DNA of 64,000 nucleotides from Unio delphinus (GCA_029339505.1 JAQISU010000345.1:819501-883500); one strand, 5' to 3'. Shown: positions 27,661-39,560, counted from the first letter of the stretch. Numbers and translations are program-made. The notes: generated by a model not told the origin, from the letters alone.

Positions 27661-28199
27661 AACTCCTGTCATGACACATTTTGGTTATTGCTATATTAAA
27701 ATGATGCTTCATTTGTGACCATCCTGAAAATCCTTATGTGACTACTTCGGAAGAGATGATCTTATGAACATGAGGTTTTCGCTAAAAGACAATTATACCA
27801 ATAGTACTTTGTAACTGGATCTGACCTCCAGCATAGCACAATAATGACCATCTGGAAAATCTTATCATAACTATTTTTCTGGAACGGCATCAGTTTAGAG
27901 TTTTTGACAGAGCTTATTGATATGTTTATTTTGGTTGCAAATAAAAAGGATCCAGATCTGATCATCAACTTGCCAGCAATTTTGTCAAGAAGTTTAGTAA
28001 ACCAGAATAATTGATCTTGGTTTCAAGTGAAAAGTCATTGTTTGCATTTTATACTTCATGGAGCCAATAAACATACTGCCTTCTAATTTTTATCAAAACT
28101 TGTTTTTTGTTGTATTCAAATCAATAAGTTGATAGAACTCTTGATATTAAGTTGAAGGTAAAGGTGTTGACTCAGGTTTTTAGCTGTACAGGCTGGTGA
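27661..28199. other. Host DNA, no feature recognised
   Basis: Continues the degenerate ~100-bp phrases seen at 24971-25260 (GACCATCTGGAAAATC-like), which suggests that the LINE inserted into an old repeat. No gene seen. Confidence 0.35.
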
Positions 28200-28790
28200 T
28201 TATGATAAATGATGAAGATATGAAAGGCAAGGATCGGCAAAGCAAGAGACGCCTTCATCCAGCTCAAGAATATCTGGACCTCCAAAGAGCTGTCCTTGAC
28301 CACCAAGATCCGACTGTTCAACTCCAACGTGAAATCAGTCTTACTGTATGGAGCGGAGACCTGGAGGACGACCAAGACCACCATCAGGAAAGTCCAGACC
28401 TTCATCAACAGCTGCCTCAGAAGGATTCTCCGGATCCGCTGGCCTGACACCATCAGCAATGCCAATCTTTGGGAAAGGACCTTCCAACTTCCTGCTGACG
28501 AAGAAATCAGGAAGAAGAGATGGGGCTGGATAGGGCACACCCTACGAAAACCGCCAACCAGTATCACCAGGCAGGCGCTGATGTGGAACCCACAAGGCAA
28601 GCGGAAGAGAGGCCGTCCAAGAAACACCTGGCGACGCAACCTCCAGGCGGACACCACCAAGATGGGCTACACCTGGAACCAGCTAGAAAAAATGGCCCAG
28701 GACAGAGGACTCTGGAGATCTGTAGTTGGCGGCCCATACCCTGATAGGAGTGACGGGCAGTGAATGTGAATGTGAATGAATGAAGATATG
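28200..28790 (+). mobile_element. RTE-like LINE, 3' fragment
   Basis: A frame to 28763 encodes the C-terminal end of an RTE-clade reverse transcriptase: [18 protein letters not shown], then the [10 protein letters not shown] and [12 protein letters not shown] motifs. It ends with GTGAATGTGAATG-type short repeats, as is usual for RTE tails. The GC content is much higher than in the flanks. It is 5' truncated. Confidence 0.88.
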
Positions 28791-29399
28791 AACAGTATTT
28801 TATAAAACCCCATTTTTTAATATATATGGGGAATGTTTTGAAAAATACAATCTTTAATTCCTAGAAGTTCTAGTCAGTCATAGAATGTCAGTCTTCTGAC
28901 AAGACTTTTGCTTACATTATACCCTTGAACTGCCATTCTTTGGGGATAGATAAAAACTGCAACTTTATAATGAGTGTTTATCAATATACCTCTTTTTTAA
29001 GACATTAGTTAGAAAATAGATTTTTTGGTGAGATATTATCTGAAATTGATAAGAGAAGTTATTTCAAAAATCCCCAGAGCCCTACTGTCTTATATGCCTT
29101 GCCAAAGTATTTTTCTTTTTAAATACAAGTTCTTCTTTTGGAATATTACTGCTTTATGATAAAAACAGAATTTTGGAGTTAATGAAAAAAACATTTCAGA
29201 ACATTGTATGCAAGATTCAAAATGTTTCCAAGGTAGTAGTCTTCCTTCTTTTGAAAGAATAAAGCTGTCACATGTTGATTTCTCATTAATCGCTTGCAAA
29301 ACGTCTTGCTCTTGTTTTACCTGGTTTTGTATAAAAAGCATAAAAATATAACAAGATATAGAAATTTTAACAAGATGTTGAAATTTTTACCCCCAAATC
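28791..29399. other. Host DNA, no feature recognised
   Basis: AT-rich, with no convincing frame, repeat or exon. Confidence 0.4.
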
Positions 29400-29607
29400 C
29401 TCATAGCAAAAATGAATGAAATGGCAGCTCGAACCCTCAGTTAATGTGGGTACATGAGAAAGCTTGCCAGTAGCTTCTCGAAAATCAGTCATTCTTTCCA
29501 GGCGTTCCTAGGTTCTTCCTCTACTAGTTATATTGGCTGCCATGTATAGCCTATCTTCTTCTGAAAAATGGTGCTAAACCCTAATAGCAACAACAACAAC
29601 AACAACT
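29400..29607 (+). mobile_element. SINE remnant
   Basis: Shares AGAAAGCTTGCCAGTAGCTT, a CCTCCACC-like middle, GCCATGTATAGCCTATC and CTGAAAAATGGTG-TAAAC, and a (CAA)n tail, with 48790-48975. The GGTTCGA-like B-box remnant at the left edge suggests a truncated tRNA-derived head. Confidence 0.72.
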
Positions 29608-29896
29608 TGGGTGAAAGCTGATCCCTGGATCAAGCAGTCTGTGTTGTTTACATCAAATAGGAAACAGATAGTGACCTTGTAACTTATCTGTAACATGTTG
29701 TAAAAGTGTGAAGTTGTTTAAGCAGAATAATAAGAGAACCTTAGAATGTTTGGTCCAAAGGTTTTACAGTATTATTATTCTTCATGTAATTTCAAAGCAA
29801 CTCACACTTTGCTGTGGCACTGTTCAGGATTCCTTTGGAATGTTGAATGTACTACAGAAGAGAAGCAACATTTTTAACCCTGTAGTACAGAAAGAA
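29608..29896. other. Host DNA, no feature recognised
   Basis: No repeat or supported gene. A 63-codon open frame at 29708-29899 has no recognisable features. Confidence 0.35.
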
Positions 29897-30015
29897 TAGG
29901 CTTATCATTCTTGATCAATGGGTGTCATGGTGATAGGCTTATCACTCTTGATAAATGGGTGTCATGGTGATAATCTTATCACTCTTGATAAATGGGTGTC
30001 ATGGTAATAGGCTTG
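29897..30015 (+). repeat. 37-bp tandem repeat, three copies
   Basis: The unit TAGGCTTATCACTCTTGATA followed by AATGGGTGTCATGGTGA appears three times with few changes. Confidence 0.85.
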
Positions 30016-30189
30016 TATTGTGCTTGTTTTTCATGTACAATTTACCTGATAAATATCAAGTATGTAATAACACATGATGACATTCATTTTTATGCCACAT
30101 ATTTTCTATAAAGGGGGTGTATGGTAAAACCTACCTCAAGATACCATGCCTTCTGCCAATATAAAGTGGTTACTCAAGATAGATGGTCC

Positions 30190-31290
30190 ATTATAATGAA
30201 ACTGTGCAGTAGGGACATTTTTCAGTGGCTGTCTCAAATGAAATGTTAAACTGTGCAGTAGCGACATTTTTTAGTGGTTGTCTCAAATGAAATGTTAAAC
30301 TGTACAGTAGGGATATTTTTCAGTGGCTTTCTCAAATGAAATGTTAAACTGTGCAGTAGGGACATTTTTCAGTGGCTGTCTCAAATGAAAAAATGTTAAA
30401 CTGTGCAGTAGGGACATTTTTCAGTGGCTGTCTCAAATAAAATGTTAAACTGTGCAGTAGCGACATTTTTTAGTGGCTGTCTCAAATGAAATGTTAAACT
30501 GTACAGTAGGGATATTTTTCAGTGGCTTTCTCAAATGAAATGTTAAACTGTGCAGTAGGGACATTTTTCAGTGGCTGTCTCAAATGAAAAAATGTTAAAC
30601 TGTGCAGTAGGGACATTTTTTAGTGCCTTTCTCAAATGAAATGTTAAACTGTGCAGTAGGGACATTTTTTAGTGCCTTTCTCAAATGAAATGTTAAACTG
30701 TGCAGTAGGGACATTTTTCAGTGGCTTTCTCAAATGAAATGTTAAACTATGCAGTAGGGACATTTTTCAGTGGCTTTCTCAAAGGAAATGTTAAACTGTA
30801 CAGTAGGGACATTTTTCAGTGGCTGTCTCAAATGAAATGTTAAACTGTACATTAGGGACATTTTTCAGTGGCTTTCTCAAATGAAATGTTAAACTGTACA
30901 GTAGGGACATTTTTCAGTGGCTTTCTCAAATGAAATGTTAAACTGTGCAGTAGGGACATTTTTCAGTGGTTGTCTCAAATGAAATCTTAAACTGTGCAGT
31001 ATGGACATTGTTCAATGTCTTTCTCAAATGAAATGTTAAACTGTGCAGTAGGGACATTTTTCAGTGGCTTTCTCAAATGAAATGTTAAACTGTGCAGTAG
31101 GGACATTTTTTAGTGGCTTTTTCAAATGAAATGTTAAACTGCGCAGTAGGGACATTTTTCAGTGGCTTTCTCAAATGAAATGTTAAACTGTGAAGTAGGG
31201 ACATTTTTCAGTGGCTTTCTCAATGAAATCAATGTTAAACTGTGCAGTAGGGACATTTTTCAGTGGCTGTCTCAAATGAAATGTTAATCA
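30190..31290 (+). repeat. 49-bp minisatellite, ~22 copies
   Basis: The unit contains ATGTTAAACTGTGCAGTAGG and GACATTTTTCAGTGGCTTTC, then TCAAATGAA. Some units carry AAA insertions, and variants (GTACAGTAGGGATATT) recur in blocks, showing local re-duplication. Not a CRISPR array: units are contiguous, without spacers. Confidence 0.95.
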
Positions 31291-31504
31291 TAATATGAAT
31301 TGTGATGATTGTGGCACTACATTAAGTTTGTGACTAGTACATAAGTCTGGTTTATGTTCTTCAGTTTGCAACTGTACCATATTAATTTAGTAAATGGCCC
31401 TCTGTTTTCTTCATATCAGTAAGTTTATTGGATATTGCTTACTGGCATTAGCATATAGCATCTTACTGCAAAGTCTTGTGCTACATGCTCCTGTTTTGTT
31501 TCAG

Positions 31505-31611
31505 CTGGTAAAAGTACTGGGCTATCTCAGTTCTCAGGGTGAGGCCTTGGCTGATCGTATTCTCAGACGTCTTTCAGAGGAGGCTTCATCCATTGGTTAC
31601 AGTCTTCTCAG
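31505..31611 (+). CDS. Candidate host exon (107 bp)
   Basis: A pyrimidine-rich acceptor (CTCCTGTTTTGTTTCAG) precedes 31505 and a donor (CAG|GTAGAA) follows 31611. The 107 bp between are fully open, clearly richer in GC than the flanks, and encode LVKVLGYLSSQGEALADRIL and then RRLSEEASSIGYSLLR, which looks like a helical protein segment. If right, the surrounding viral insertions lie in introns of a host gene on the + strand. I do not recognise the protein and see no second exon in the window. Confidence 0.45.
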
Positions 31612-32090
31612 GTAGAAACAACCTATATTTATTATTATTTATACATTATTCGTACATTTATTCTGCATTATGTTTTTGTTTCAGGTAATATTTACTAGTT
31701 TAATGGTCTGCATATTTATTTTAACTTTAGGTAAATTGTGTATTACCCACCAACCTACCATATTTTATATGTTTTCAGATAGCAGTTGTGGTGGGAGGCT
31801 TCTAAAATATTTTAAATTGGTATAACAAACAGGAAAATGAAATCGGACTAATGTTGAAATGAGTACTTATTATAATGTGCTACTCTTGAGATACAAAAGG
31901 AAATTTAGTTATCTTGACATGTAGGACTGTGGGCACCCTGACAAAAGAGCGCACAGCAAAAAAAGCATTGAGAAATGAGCACAATACAAAAGAGCTCAAC
32001 ATAAAAAACTCCAACAAAAGAGCACAAGACAAAATATTTGTCTTTATTAAAATCATAACTGCTACACCCACTTAACAGAAGTTTTATGAA
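31612..32090. other. Host DNA, no feature recognised
   Basis: AT-rich with ACAAAAGAGC-type short direct repeats near 31943-32035. Probably intronic if the exon call is right. Confidence 0.35.
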
Positions 32091-32091
32091 A

Positions 32092-32985
32092 TATCTGTCT
32101 TAAACACCATTAGCTTTCTTTATCTGTCTTAAACACCATTAGCTTTATCTGTCTTAAACACCATTAGCTTTCTTTATCTGTCTTAAACACCATTAGCTTT
32201 ATCTGTCTTAAACACCATTAGCTTTCTTTATCTGTCTTAAACACCATTAGCTTTCTTTAACTGTCTTAAACACAATTAGCTTTCTTTATCTGTCTTAAAC
32301 ACCATTAGCTTTCTTTATCTGTCTTAAACACCATTTGCTTTCTTTATCTGTCTTAAACACCATTAGCTTTCTTTATCTATCTTAAACACCATTAGCTTTC
32401 TTTATCTGTCTTAAACACCATTAGCTTTCTTTATCTGTCTTAAACACCATTAGCTTTCTTTATCTGTCTTAAACACCATTAGCTTTCTTTATCTGTATTA
32501 AACATTATTTTTCTTTATCTGTCTTAAACACCATTAGCTTTCTTTATCTGTCTTAAACACCATTAGCTTTCTTTAACTGTCTTAAACACAATTAGCTTTC
32601 TTTATCTGTCTTAAACACCATTAGCTTTCTTTATCTGTCTTAAACACCATTTGCTTTCTTTATCTGTCTTAAACACCATTAGCTTTCTTTATCTATCTTA
32701 AACACCATTAGCTTTCTTTATCTGTCTTAAACACCATTAGCTTTCTTTATCTGTCTTAAACACCATTAGCTTTCTTTATCTATCTTAAACACCATTAGCT
32801 TTCTTTATCTGTCTTAAACACCATTAGCTTTCTTTATCTGTCTTAAACACCATTAGCTTTCTTTATCTATCTTAAACACCATTAGCTTTCTTTATCTGTA
32901 TTAAACATTATTTTTCTTTATCTGTCTTAAACACCATTAGCTTTCTTTATCTGTCTTAAACACCATTAGCTTTCTTTATCAAAAT
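32092..32985 (+). repeat. 29-bp minisatellite, ~30 copies, with higher-order repeats
   Basis: The unit is TCTTTATCTGTCTTAAACAC plus CATTAGCTT. Marker variants recur together: CTTTAACTG with CACAATTAG at ~32257 and ~32572, CCATTTGC at ~32330 and ~32645, and TATTAAACATTATTTTTC at ~32495 and ~32900. Blocks of about 315-400 bp have therefore been re-duplicated. Confidence 0.93.
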
Positions 32986-33509
32986 CAGGACTGCCACACC
33001 CATATAACAGTATTTTAAGCCTTAACACAGATTCTTGTATTAGTTTTTGGTTGAGAAACAATTTTAATTTGATAGTCTAACTACTGAAATCTTTCCAATA
33101 TTGTTGTATATTTATTTTAACCCATTCATAGTATCCTGTAACAGGCTTTACTCTTTGACAGAAACACTGTTATTATTGGATGAATCTTTACTGATGGCTG
33201 ACACATATAATTTGCAATTATATTAGCTATATATGTGCTTAAAATCATTGCTGGCTAAATAAGTTTCAGATACAATTAGAAACCTAGCCATGACCAGTTG
33301 AAAAATTTCATCTCTGTTTAATTACTGGCAAAAACATTCAGACTTTAGCTTCAAAATGAAACACCAGGTTACCTTAGATTTTGTGGAGAATCTTAAGTTC
33401 AGAAAGAAAAATATTGTAAATCAACATTTGAAAAGTATAAGGCAGTAAACTTTATCTTCAAAAGTAATTCTTGGTGAAAACAAATGAGGTTCAGAATATA
33501 GAAAACTAC
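32986..33509. other. Host DNA, no feature recognised
   Basis: AT-rich; no supported gene or repeat. Confidence 0.35.
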
Positions 33510-33665
33510 AATAATCATCTTGTTCCATATATACATATTATATACATAGCAATTAACCACAATGTGTATACAAAACTACAATGATCATCTTGTTCCATGT
33601 ATACATATTATATACATAGAAATTAACCACAAAGTGTATACAGAACTACAGTAATCATTTTATTC
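33510..33665 (+). repeat. ~76-bp host tandem repeat, the target of element C
   Basis: Two copies of a unit with CTTGTTCCAT-TATACATATT, TATATACATAG-AATTAACC and CACAA-GTGTATAC. A third diverged copy continues on the far side of element C (48746-48800, TATTCCATGTAAAAATATGA and so on). Joining the two sides gives a continuous unit, which confirms the insertion point. Confidence 0.85.
33661..33665. repeat. Target-site duplication of element C, left copy (TATTC)
   Basis: TATTC directly precedes AGCAGCAG and recurs at 48746-48750 after CTGCTGCT. Confidence 0.92.
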
Positions 33666-33865
33666 AGCAGCAGAGAGGGTGAACCCTACAACTTTCCGAG
33701 CGTCGATTCGGAAATCTGAGGCTTCTACCAAATAGTAAAAAAATGGCGTCTATGAGATAAAATAAGATTTCCTTATATACGCCAACGTCGTTGTCGTTCA
33801 CCCTCCCTGCTGCTGCAAGTTAACAAAAAATAATAAATGATTTTAACCGAATATTTGATCCAGTC
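33666..33865 (+). repeat. Left terminal inverted repeat of element C
   Basis: The outer block begins AGCAGCAGAGAGGGTGAACC and ends TTCACCCTCCCTGCTGCTG (to ~33815); the inner part includes AACAAAAAATAATAAATGA and the ATPase gene tail. The right copy is 48544-48745, with roughly eight differences by eye. Confidence 0.85.
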
Positions 33866-34514
33866 CGATACGATATCGTGTCCGAGGGTCATGCAAATTT
33901 ATTGTTACAAATCCATACGGGGTTGACTGAGCATTACTAAAGAAATTTCAAAATTGATTGAAGTCCATATCAGAACACCATGTCTGCCAAATATTTCTAA
34001 GAGTATGAGTATCAACTCCGTTGAATACAGCAAGAATATTACAGTTATCTCTTATCACTTTTGGAATCTGAGTGTAGCGTTGAGTGACATATATCACGTC
34101 GGTGTTTTTATGCCTGCCTCGGGAAAATATTCTAGCAGGATTTTTTTGTTTATCTAACATTACATCATCGTATACGACTAAATTGTTAATACTTCCATCA
34201 AGATCTTCTACTGATGATGAATCGTCAATATCGGTTATAAATTCAATAATACCCTCACCGGCAATCTCTGAAGCGTTTTCATTAAAATCCTTTAACACTT
34301 CATAACATCGTTGATCATCTACGCTAGGGGCAATTAAATACAACTTATCCCACTTCATCCATCTCATTATTAACTTGAGCAACAATTGAGTCTTGCCGGA
34401 TCCAGATGGCCCGATTATAATCATCCGGATATAGTTTGGTAGCGCAGCATGATGCTTAACCGATTCTCTTGCTTTAGTAACTGAAAAATCAATTATATCC
34501 ATATTTCTATACAT
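33843..34514 (-). pseudogene. Packaging ATPase of element C (nonsense codon)
   Basis: Same length and motifs as the B ATPase (GPSGSGKT, NNLVVYDDV, RHKNTDVIYVTQ), but a TGA at 33948-33950 follows FNQF, where B has an Arg codon. This removes the last ~35 residues. The remaining DNA down to 33843 still aligns. Confidence 0.88.
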
Positions 34515-34519
34515 AAATT

Positions 34520-34678
34520 ATGGATCTATATTGTGTGAAGTGTAAAACGCGTACTGGCACAGATGACTTGACGACGATTACAACTAAAAATAACCGATCA
34601 GCGCTAACTGGTAAATGCGTGCAATGTGGTACAAAAAAATTTAGATTTGTGTCTATGAAATCCGGAGATGATTTTTAA
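34520..34678 (+). CDS. Zinc-ribbon protein, element C copy
   Basis: 52 residues with CVKC and CVQC pairs as in B. It ends with TAA at 34676-34678, in the T/A run GATTTTTAAAAAAACG. The PLA2 domain follows in the -1 frame from 34672, with the junction at the same point as in B but a different linker. It is therefore either a shared frame junction used by slippage or an inherited break. Confidence 0.7.
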   Translation: MDLYCVKCKTRTGTDDLTTITTKNNRSALTGKCVQCGTKKFRFVSMKSGDDF

Positions 34679-35043
34679 AAAAACGAGGAGGTGATATCGC
34701 AGCCAAGCTAACTAAACTCCCTGGAACCCCATGGGCAAAGTATTCAGGAGAAAAACACCTTCCAGGGTATAGTTATTGTGGACCGGGAACAAGACTTGAT
34801 ATCAGACTTGATGATCAAAACCAACCTCGACGTGGTGAAGAACCAATAAACGCTATTGATAAGGCCTGTCACTTTCATGATGTTGCTTATAAAAGCAGCA
34901 ATTTGCAACACAGGCATCTAGCAGATATGAAATTAATTCATGCATTAAATGCTATTCCTGATAAATCCTTTAAAGAAAAATTAGCTTCATTTTTGATAAA
35001 ATCGGCAATGAAAGGCAAATTGATGATGAGTGCTGGTAATTAA
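34672..35043 (+). CDS. Phospholipase A2 domain, element C copy
   Basis: Open in the -1 frame from a TGA at 34669-34671 to TAA at 35041-35043. It has YCGPGT, then DKACHFHDVAY with the catalytic His-Asp pair. There is no in-frame ATG before the domain, as in B. It is preceded by LPGTPWAKYSGEKHLPG. Confidence 0.8.
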   Translation, partial: FLKKRGGDIAAKLTKLPGTPWAKYSGEKHLPGYSYCGPGTRLDIRLDDQNQPRRGEEPINAIDKACHFHDVAYKSSNLQHRHLADMKLIHALNAIPDKSFKEKLASFLIKSAMKGKLMMSAGN

Positions 35044-35047
35044 TAAT

Positions 35048-35992
35048 ATGGAATCTATTTATTATTCTCCGAGAGGATACTGGAAGGGTAAAGCAGCAAT
35101 CAGTAAACTCGCTAGCGCTGCAAAATTGAAAAAGGCCACTGCGGCTAATTGGTTATTCAAACAGGCACTATGGCAGATTTATCTACCGCGTCCTAAACAA
35201 ATCAATTTCTCGCATTTTGATGTTACTGTACCCAATGAAGTTCATCAAGCTGATTTATTGTTTTTACCACATGACAACGGTTACAAATACGCGCTAACCG
35301 TAGTTGACGTTGCGAGAAGATACAAACAAGCAGAACCGCTAAAAACAAAATCATCACCTGAAGTTGCTTCTGCATTTGAAAAGATTTATCGACGAGGTCC
35401 ACTACGCTGGCCAAATCTATTACAAGTCGATCCTGGCAAGGAATTTCAAGGTGCTGTTTTAACAACGATGAAACATCATAATACCACGTTACGACGAGGA
35501 CATACAGCGTTACATCGCGATCAGGCAATTGTTGAACGATTTAATCGGACACTTGCTGAGCGGTTATTTGGATATCAATACGCGAAGGAGTTTATTCAGG
35601 ATAAAAGATCCCGTGAATGGGTTAAGAGATTACCAGGTGTAGTTACCGCAATCCATAATGAGATTACTAGAACAATCAACATGAAACCTAGCAACGCTAT
35701 TAAAAAGAAGTATATACCCGTACAACCACAAAAATATTTCCGAGAACAAATTCTTGGTAGTAATGTCACTGTAAGGTATTTATACGAACCAGGAGAGCTT
35801 GAGGGTGGTAAAAAAAGAGCTACTGATCCTATTTGGAGTGTCACCGTACATAAAATATCTAGTATAACACGATCAACTGGTAGACCAGCAATCTATAAAC
35901 TGGATTCAACTGCTCCTCAGCGAGGATTTACTCGACAACAACTACAGGTAATTCCCGAGGATACTCAATTAACAACGAGTGGTCTTAACTAG
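35048..35992 (+). CDS. Retrovirus-like DDE integrase, element C copy
   Basis: 314 residues from MESIYYSPRGY. The three catalytic residues are present (HQADLLFLP, LLQVDPGKEF, DQAIVERFN) with the same 35-residue D-E spacing as in B, and the C-terminal barrel region is conserved. It starts 4 bp after the PLA2 stop. The frame is fully open, unlike most large genes of this element, and overlaps the replicase remnant tail to tail. Confidence 0.92.
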   Translation: MESIYYSPRGYWKGKAAISKLASAAKLKKATAANWLFKQALWQIYLPRPKQINFSHFDVTVPNEVHQADLLFLPHDNGYKYALTVVDVARRYKQAEPLKTKSSPEVASAFEKIYRRGPLRWPNLLQVDPGKEFQGAVLTTMKHHNTTLRRGHTALHRDQAIVERFNRTLAERLFGYQYAKEFIQDKRSREWVKRLPGVVTAIHNEITRTINMKPSNAIKKKYIPVQPQKYFREQILGSNVTVRYLYEPGELEGGKKRATDPIWSVTVHKISSITRSTGRPAIYKLDSTAPQRGFTRQQLQVIPEDTQLTTSGLN

Positions 35993-38900
35993 CACCCATG
36001 GTGCTGGCACCTCTTCGTCTGTTGCACTCAAGACAATTCAACATAACGTTATCGTTGGTATGACCTACGCTGCTATTCTTTCTGTCTACGGTAATTTGGC
36101 GAGGATCTTTATCCGACCAACTCCAACGCATTATACAATTGCAACTCGCGCAGTGATTATTCTGTTGTTGCTTCAGCGAAATTATTAATTCAGCATAAAT
36201 GTCAAATTTTCTATTATTTTTTTTATCTTGTTGTTTATAACCAGAGAGTTTTTTTCTGATTATGTCCTTGACTCTATCAACGCTGACAATATCACTTATT
36301 GTAGTGTCATCATCATCTAAAACGATTCTTCAAAGTTGATCTATTCTTCGTACTCTGGATACTGCAAGATAAACTAAATTCGACCACTCAATGCGATTAT
36401 CTACTATCCAAATAATTGTGTCTGTGATAGTTAATCCCTGTGAAGAGTGTATTGTTGCTGCATAACCTAACGTCCATGGGGATTTATCAGCACGCAATGC
36501 ATCTTCGACGACGCTGATATCAACCAGCACAATATCATTTAATACTAAATTCTGCTTTTCACGTTGTCCAGGAATGTCAACGAAAATATTCTGCTTTCGT
36601 GTATCCGAAGGTCTATAACAGAGCGGTACTGGAAGTATTCTAAATTTACGTTTATGTAATTCAAGTAATTTCATTTGAAGTTTATCTCTGACTATTTTTC
36701 TACTTGCGATTATCAAATCATTTGGTCTCCACAACTCCCAAAAATCATTCATGGGAGTTTCTGAAATTATTTCACGTGCTATTTCGCATTGGATTCTATC
36801 TGGTTGTAATCTGATTAGTTGTTTAAACGCACGTAATACTTCATCTAACGATCTAATGTCATCGTTCATCTCTTCGTAATAATCAACGTATGATTTTAAC
36901 CATTCATGAGGAGGTTCACCGACAAATGGTGGTGGTTGGCTTTGATCGCCGCACATGATAATTTTTGTATTTTTCGTTGACAACCATTCAAGAAATGTTT
37001 TTAATACTTGTAACGGTACCGTGCATATTTCATCCCATAATATCACCGGTGGAATAAATTTCTGTCCCATTCTTTCAGGAGTCCATTTATCACCCGTCCA
37101 TCGGAAGAAGCTGTGATAAGTACCAGAATTTTTTACATCTCGTTGTTTTATGTCTCTGGCAAGTTTGTGAGTTGGCGTTAACACATTCATGTTGATTTTA
37201 TTATTAAATAAATTAATTACTCGTGTTGTCTTTCCTGACCCACCACAACCGTTTAAATAAACTGTCTTGTATCTACATATTGGATCAGATACCGGTGGTG
37301 CATTAGAAAATTCGGATTGAATCTCATTACACTTTAAGTACTTTTCATCCATGGTAACATCTGCCGATTCACAATACTCATGTAGCGTCTCCTTTTTAAA
37401 TCTCCAACATCCCCAATTTGCCTCCGGATCTGTGAATTTAGCTACATCTGATTTGTATTTCTCGTGGATATACATAGAATCAGTGGCTACTCTAACTGCG
37501 GTATTAGGAAATCTATTTATCATCGAAAATAAATTGATAGAAGCATAAGCTAGCATAGAACTTCTCAAATGCGTATATTGTTTAATATATCCATCACAAT
37601 ATGTAACAATTGTACCTAATCGTCTTCCATCGGATAGGAAAGCGTCTTTACGATTTACAAGTTTTCCCTGTTTCGTTAAATCCGTTACAATAAAATCGTA
37701 TTCAGCGATGTCTATGATCAACCGCGAAGAATATTTTGCATTGTCGTATCTTCCACCCTGGGTAAATTTACCGATTATTCTTCGTCCAAAATCTTTCGCT
37801 TGTTCTTTTTTAATTTCAAATAACTTCTTAGATCAATTCATGATTTGTTCTTCATTGAAATCTGGAAACTGTTCGCTAATATACGACCTAGATCGGGTTG
37901 TGGTAGCCAAACTTCTTTCTGAGCTCGATAGCATATAATAGCTTCGGAAACAATCAACGATATTAGCATACCACAATCAATCATATATCGTAGTAACACT
38001 ATTGGCATCCAGGCCTTTTCAGATATATGTCTTCCAAGCCAAACATAACTACACGGATGTAACCCTGTAGCGAATTCGAATGATATCACACGAGCAGATC
38101 CAGTTAAATCAAAATCAGGCAATTGACCATTAATCGCAACACGAGTCATTTCATGCGTGGGGTGTCCAAATCGTTTAAAATAGTTACTACATTCTCCATA
38201 CCCGAGGAAACTTCCAGGATAACACGCGGATATATCAATTGAAATCATACCGCCACGATGGTATTTTGTATTCCACAGTCCTCCATGACCAAATCCGACG
38301 CAACTCAATTTAATGTCCTCGAGAAAATCACTTTGTGTTGGACGCCATGAGTTTTTTTCTCTTGCGAAGTGAGCTATCACTGATGGAATAGTAAAACTAT
38401 CCGTTAATAGTTTTTCATGGGAACTCTCCGGTGAAAAATCACTAGCGATTTTTCTCATTCTTTTATCTAATTCTTCAACGCGATATAATTCACCATTTGG
38501 TCTTACAAATTGATCAAATCCTATTTCGGGATCTTCATCACTTCTAAGTAACCACACTGACACAGGATCATCCTTACACAGCGTGTGAATAGCATCGAAT
38601 AATTTCTCATTATAAAAAAACATCCCCGACGAATTCTGGGGGGATATATCTCACGGTTCGTTCTCGTGGAAATATTGTTACTGCAGGTGTCCACGCGTGT
38701 TTGTTATGATCAATAATTTGTATTGGCGCTCCATTTTTGTTATATTTCGGTTCGTATAAAACTTCTCCGGTTATCGTCATAACGGTTATTGGGAATCTTA
38801 ATGATGTTTCTAATTTAGCTATATCAGAAATCTTTGCACCGTGCTGTTTCACTGTCAGTTCCCATTTGGTTATTTTCCTACGTCGCAGATCAGTTAGTTT

Positions 38901-39560
38901 ATTTCCTCGGGATGCATTTGTGAAGTGTTCCATTACCCGTGTTGCTACACAATTCAGTGAACTAGAATATTTCATAGTAGCTAGTTTTGCAATATCGGGT
39001 TTATCATTTAACGGGTATATTCCATAAACAATGGCTGTTACAGGATAAGATCTCTCGTAGTATGGTTTGTCAATTCCAGTTAGAATTCCTGGTTTGGAAT
39101 CTCTACTCACAATGACAGTCTTTTTATCCTTGAGGATTGGTTCAAATTTATCCCTGATAATCCATTTGCCTTCGACTTCGATAATAAATTTTATTCTGAA
39201 AAAATACTTCTGTTGGGAATTACTTTGTTGAAAATCTTTGATTTTCCATGAAAATCCTTTGGATTTTACACCCTTGGATTTCCACCCCGTTGGCTCGCCA
39301 AGGTGTGAAATTATCTCAGCTGCTCTTTCATCGTTCATGGTAGCATCGATGTTGGGTACATTGACATCGTCATGTATAATTCGAAATGTCGACCAACAGT
39401 GTACTGCACCGTCTCTGTAGAATTCATTAAAACACTCCCTGATTTTACCCAGTATAGTTCTATCACCAATTAGACGTTTTCGTGTATCAGAGACTCTATC
39501 AAGATTGAATTTAGTATTTTTCCAGGGCTTAATTTTCGATAATCTCTTGAACTCCTCCAT
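35985..39560 (-). pseudogene. Replicase (PolB-like/SF1 helicase/HNH) of element C, multiply broken
   Basis: Aligns with the B replicase throughout. Lesions: a shift near 38615-38625; a shift/deletion near 37880; a TGA at ~37831 replacing the Trp of the MDW motif; and a TGA near 36330 after INQL-type sequence. The HNH end is still recognisable down to 35985. Motif A (SIDISACYPGSF), motif C (RVATDSMYI), GCGGSGKTT and GDQSQPPPF are conserved. Compared with B it has an extra ~26-residue in-frame segment near 39215-39295, made of stacked palindromes. Confidence 0.88.

Noticed and set aside
28172..28660. A 162-codon antisense frame and several + strand frames over the RTE fragment
   Set aside because: Shadows of the RTE reverse-transcriptase frame, which alone has recognisable motifs.
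29708..29899. A 63-codon gene
   Set aside because: Random-looking composition with no homology pattern or context.
30190..31290. CRISPR-like regular repeats (also 32092-32985, 51280-52505, 53185-54370)
   Set aside because: Units are contiguous with no unique spacers and no cas genes; these are eukaryotic minisatellites.
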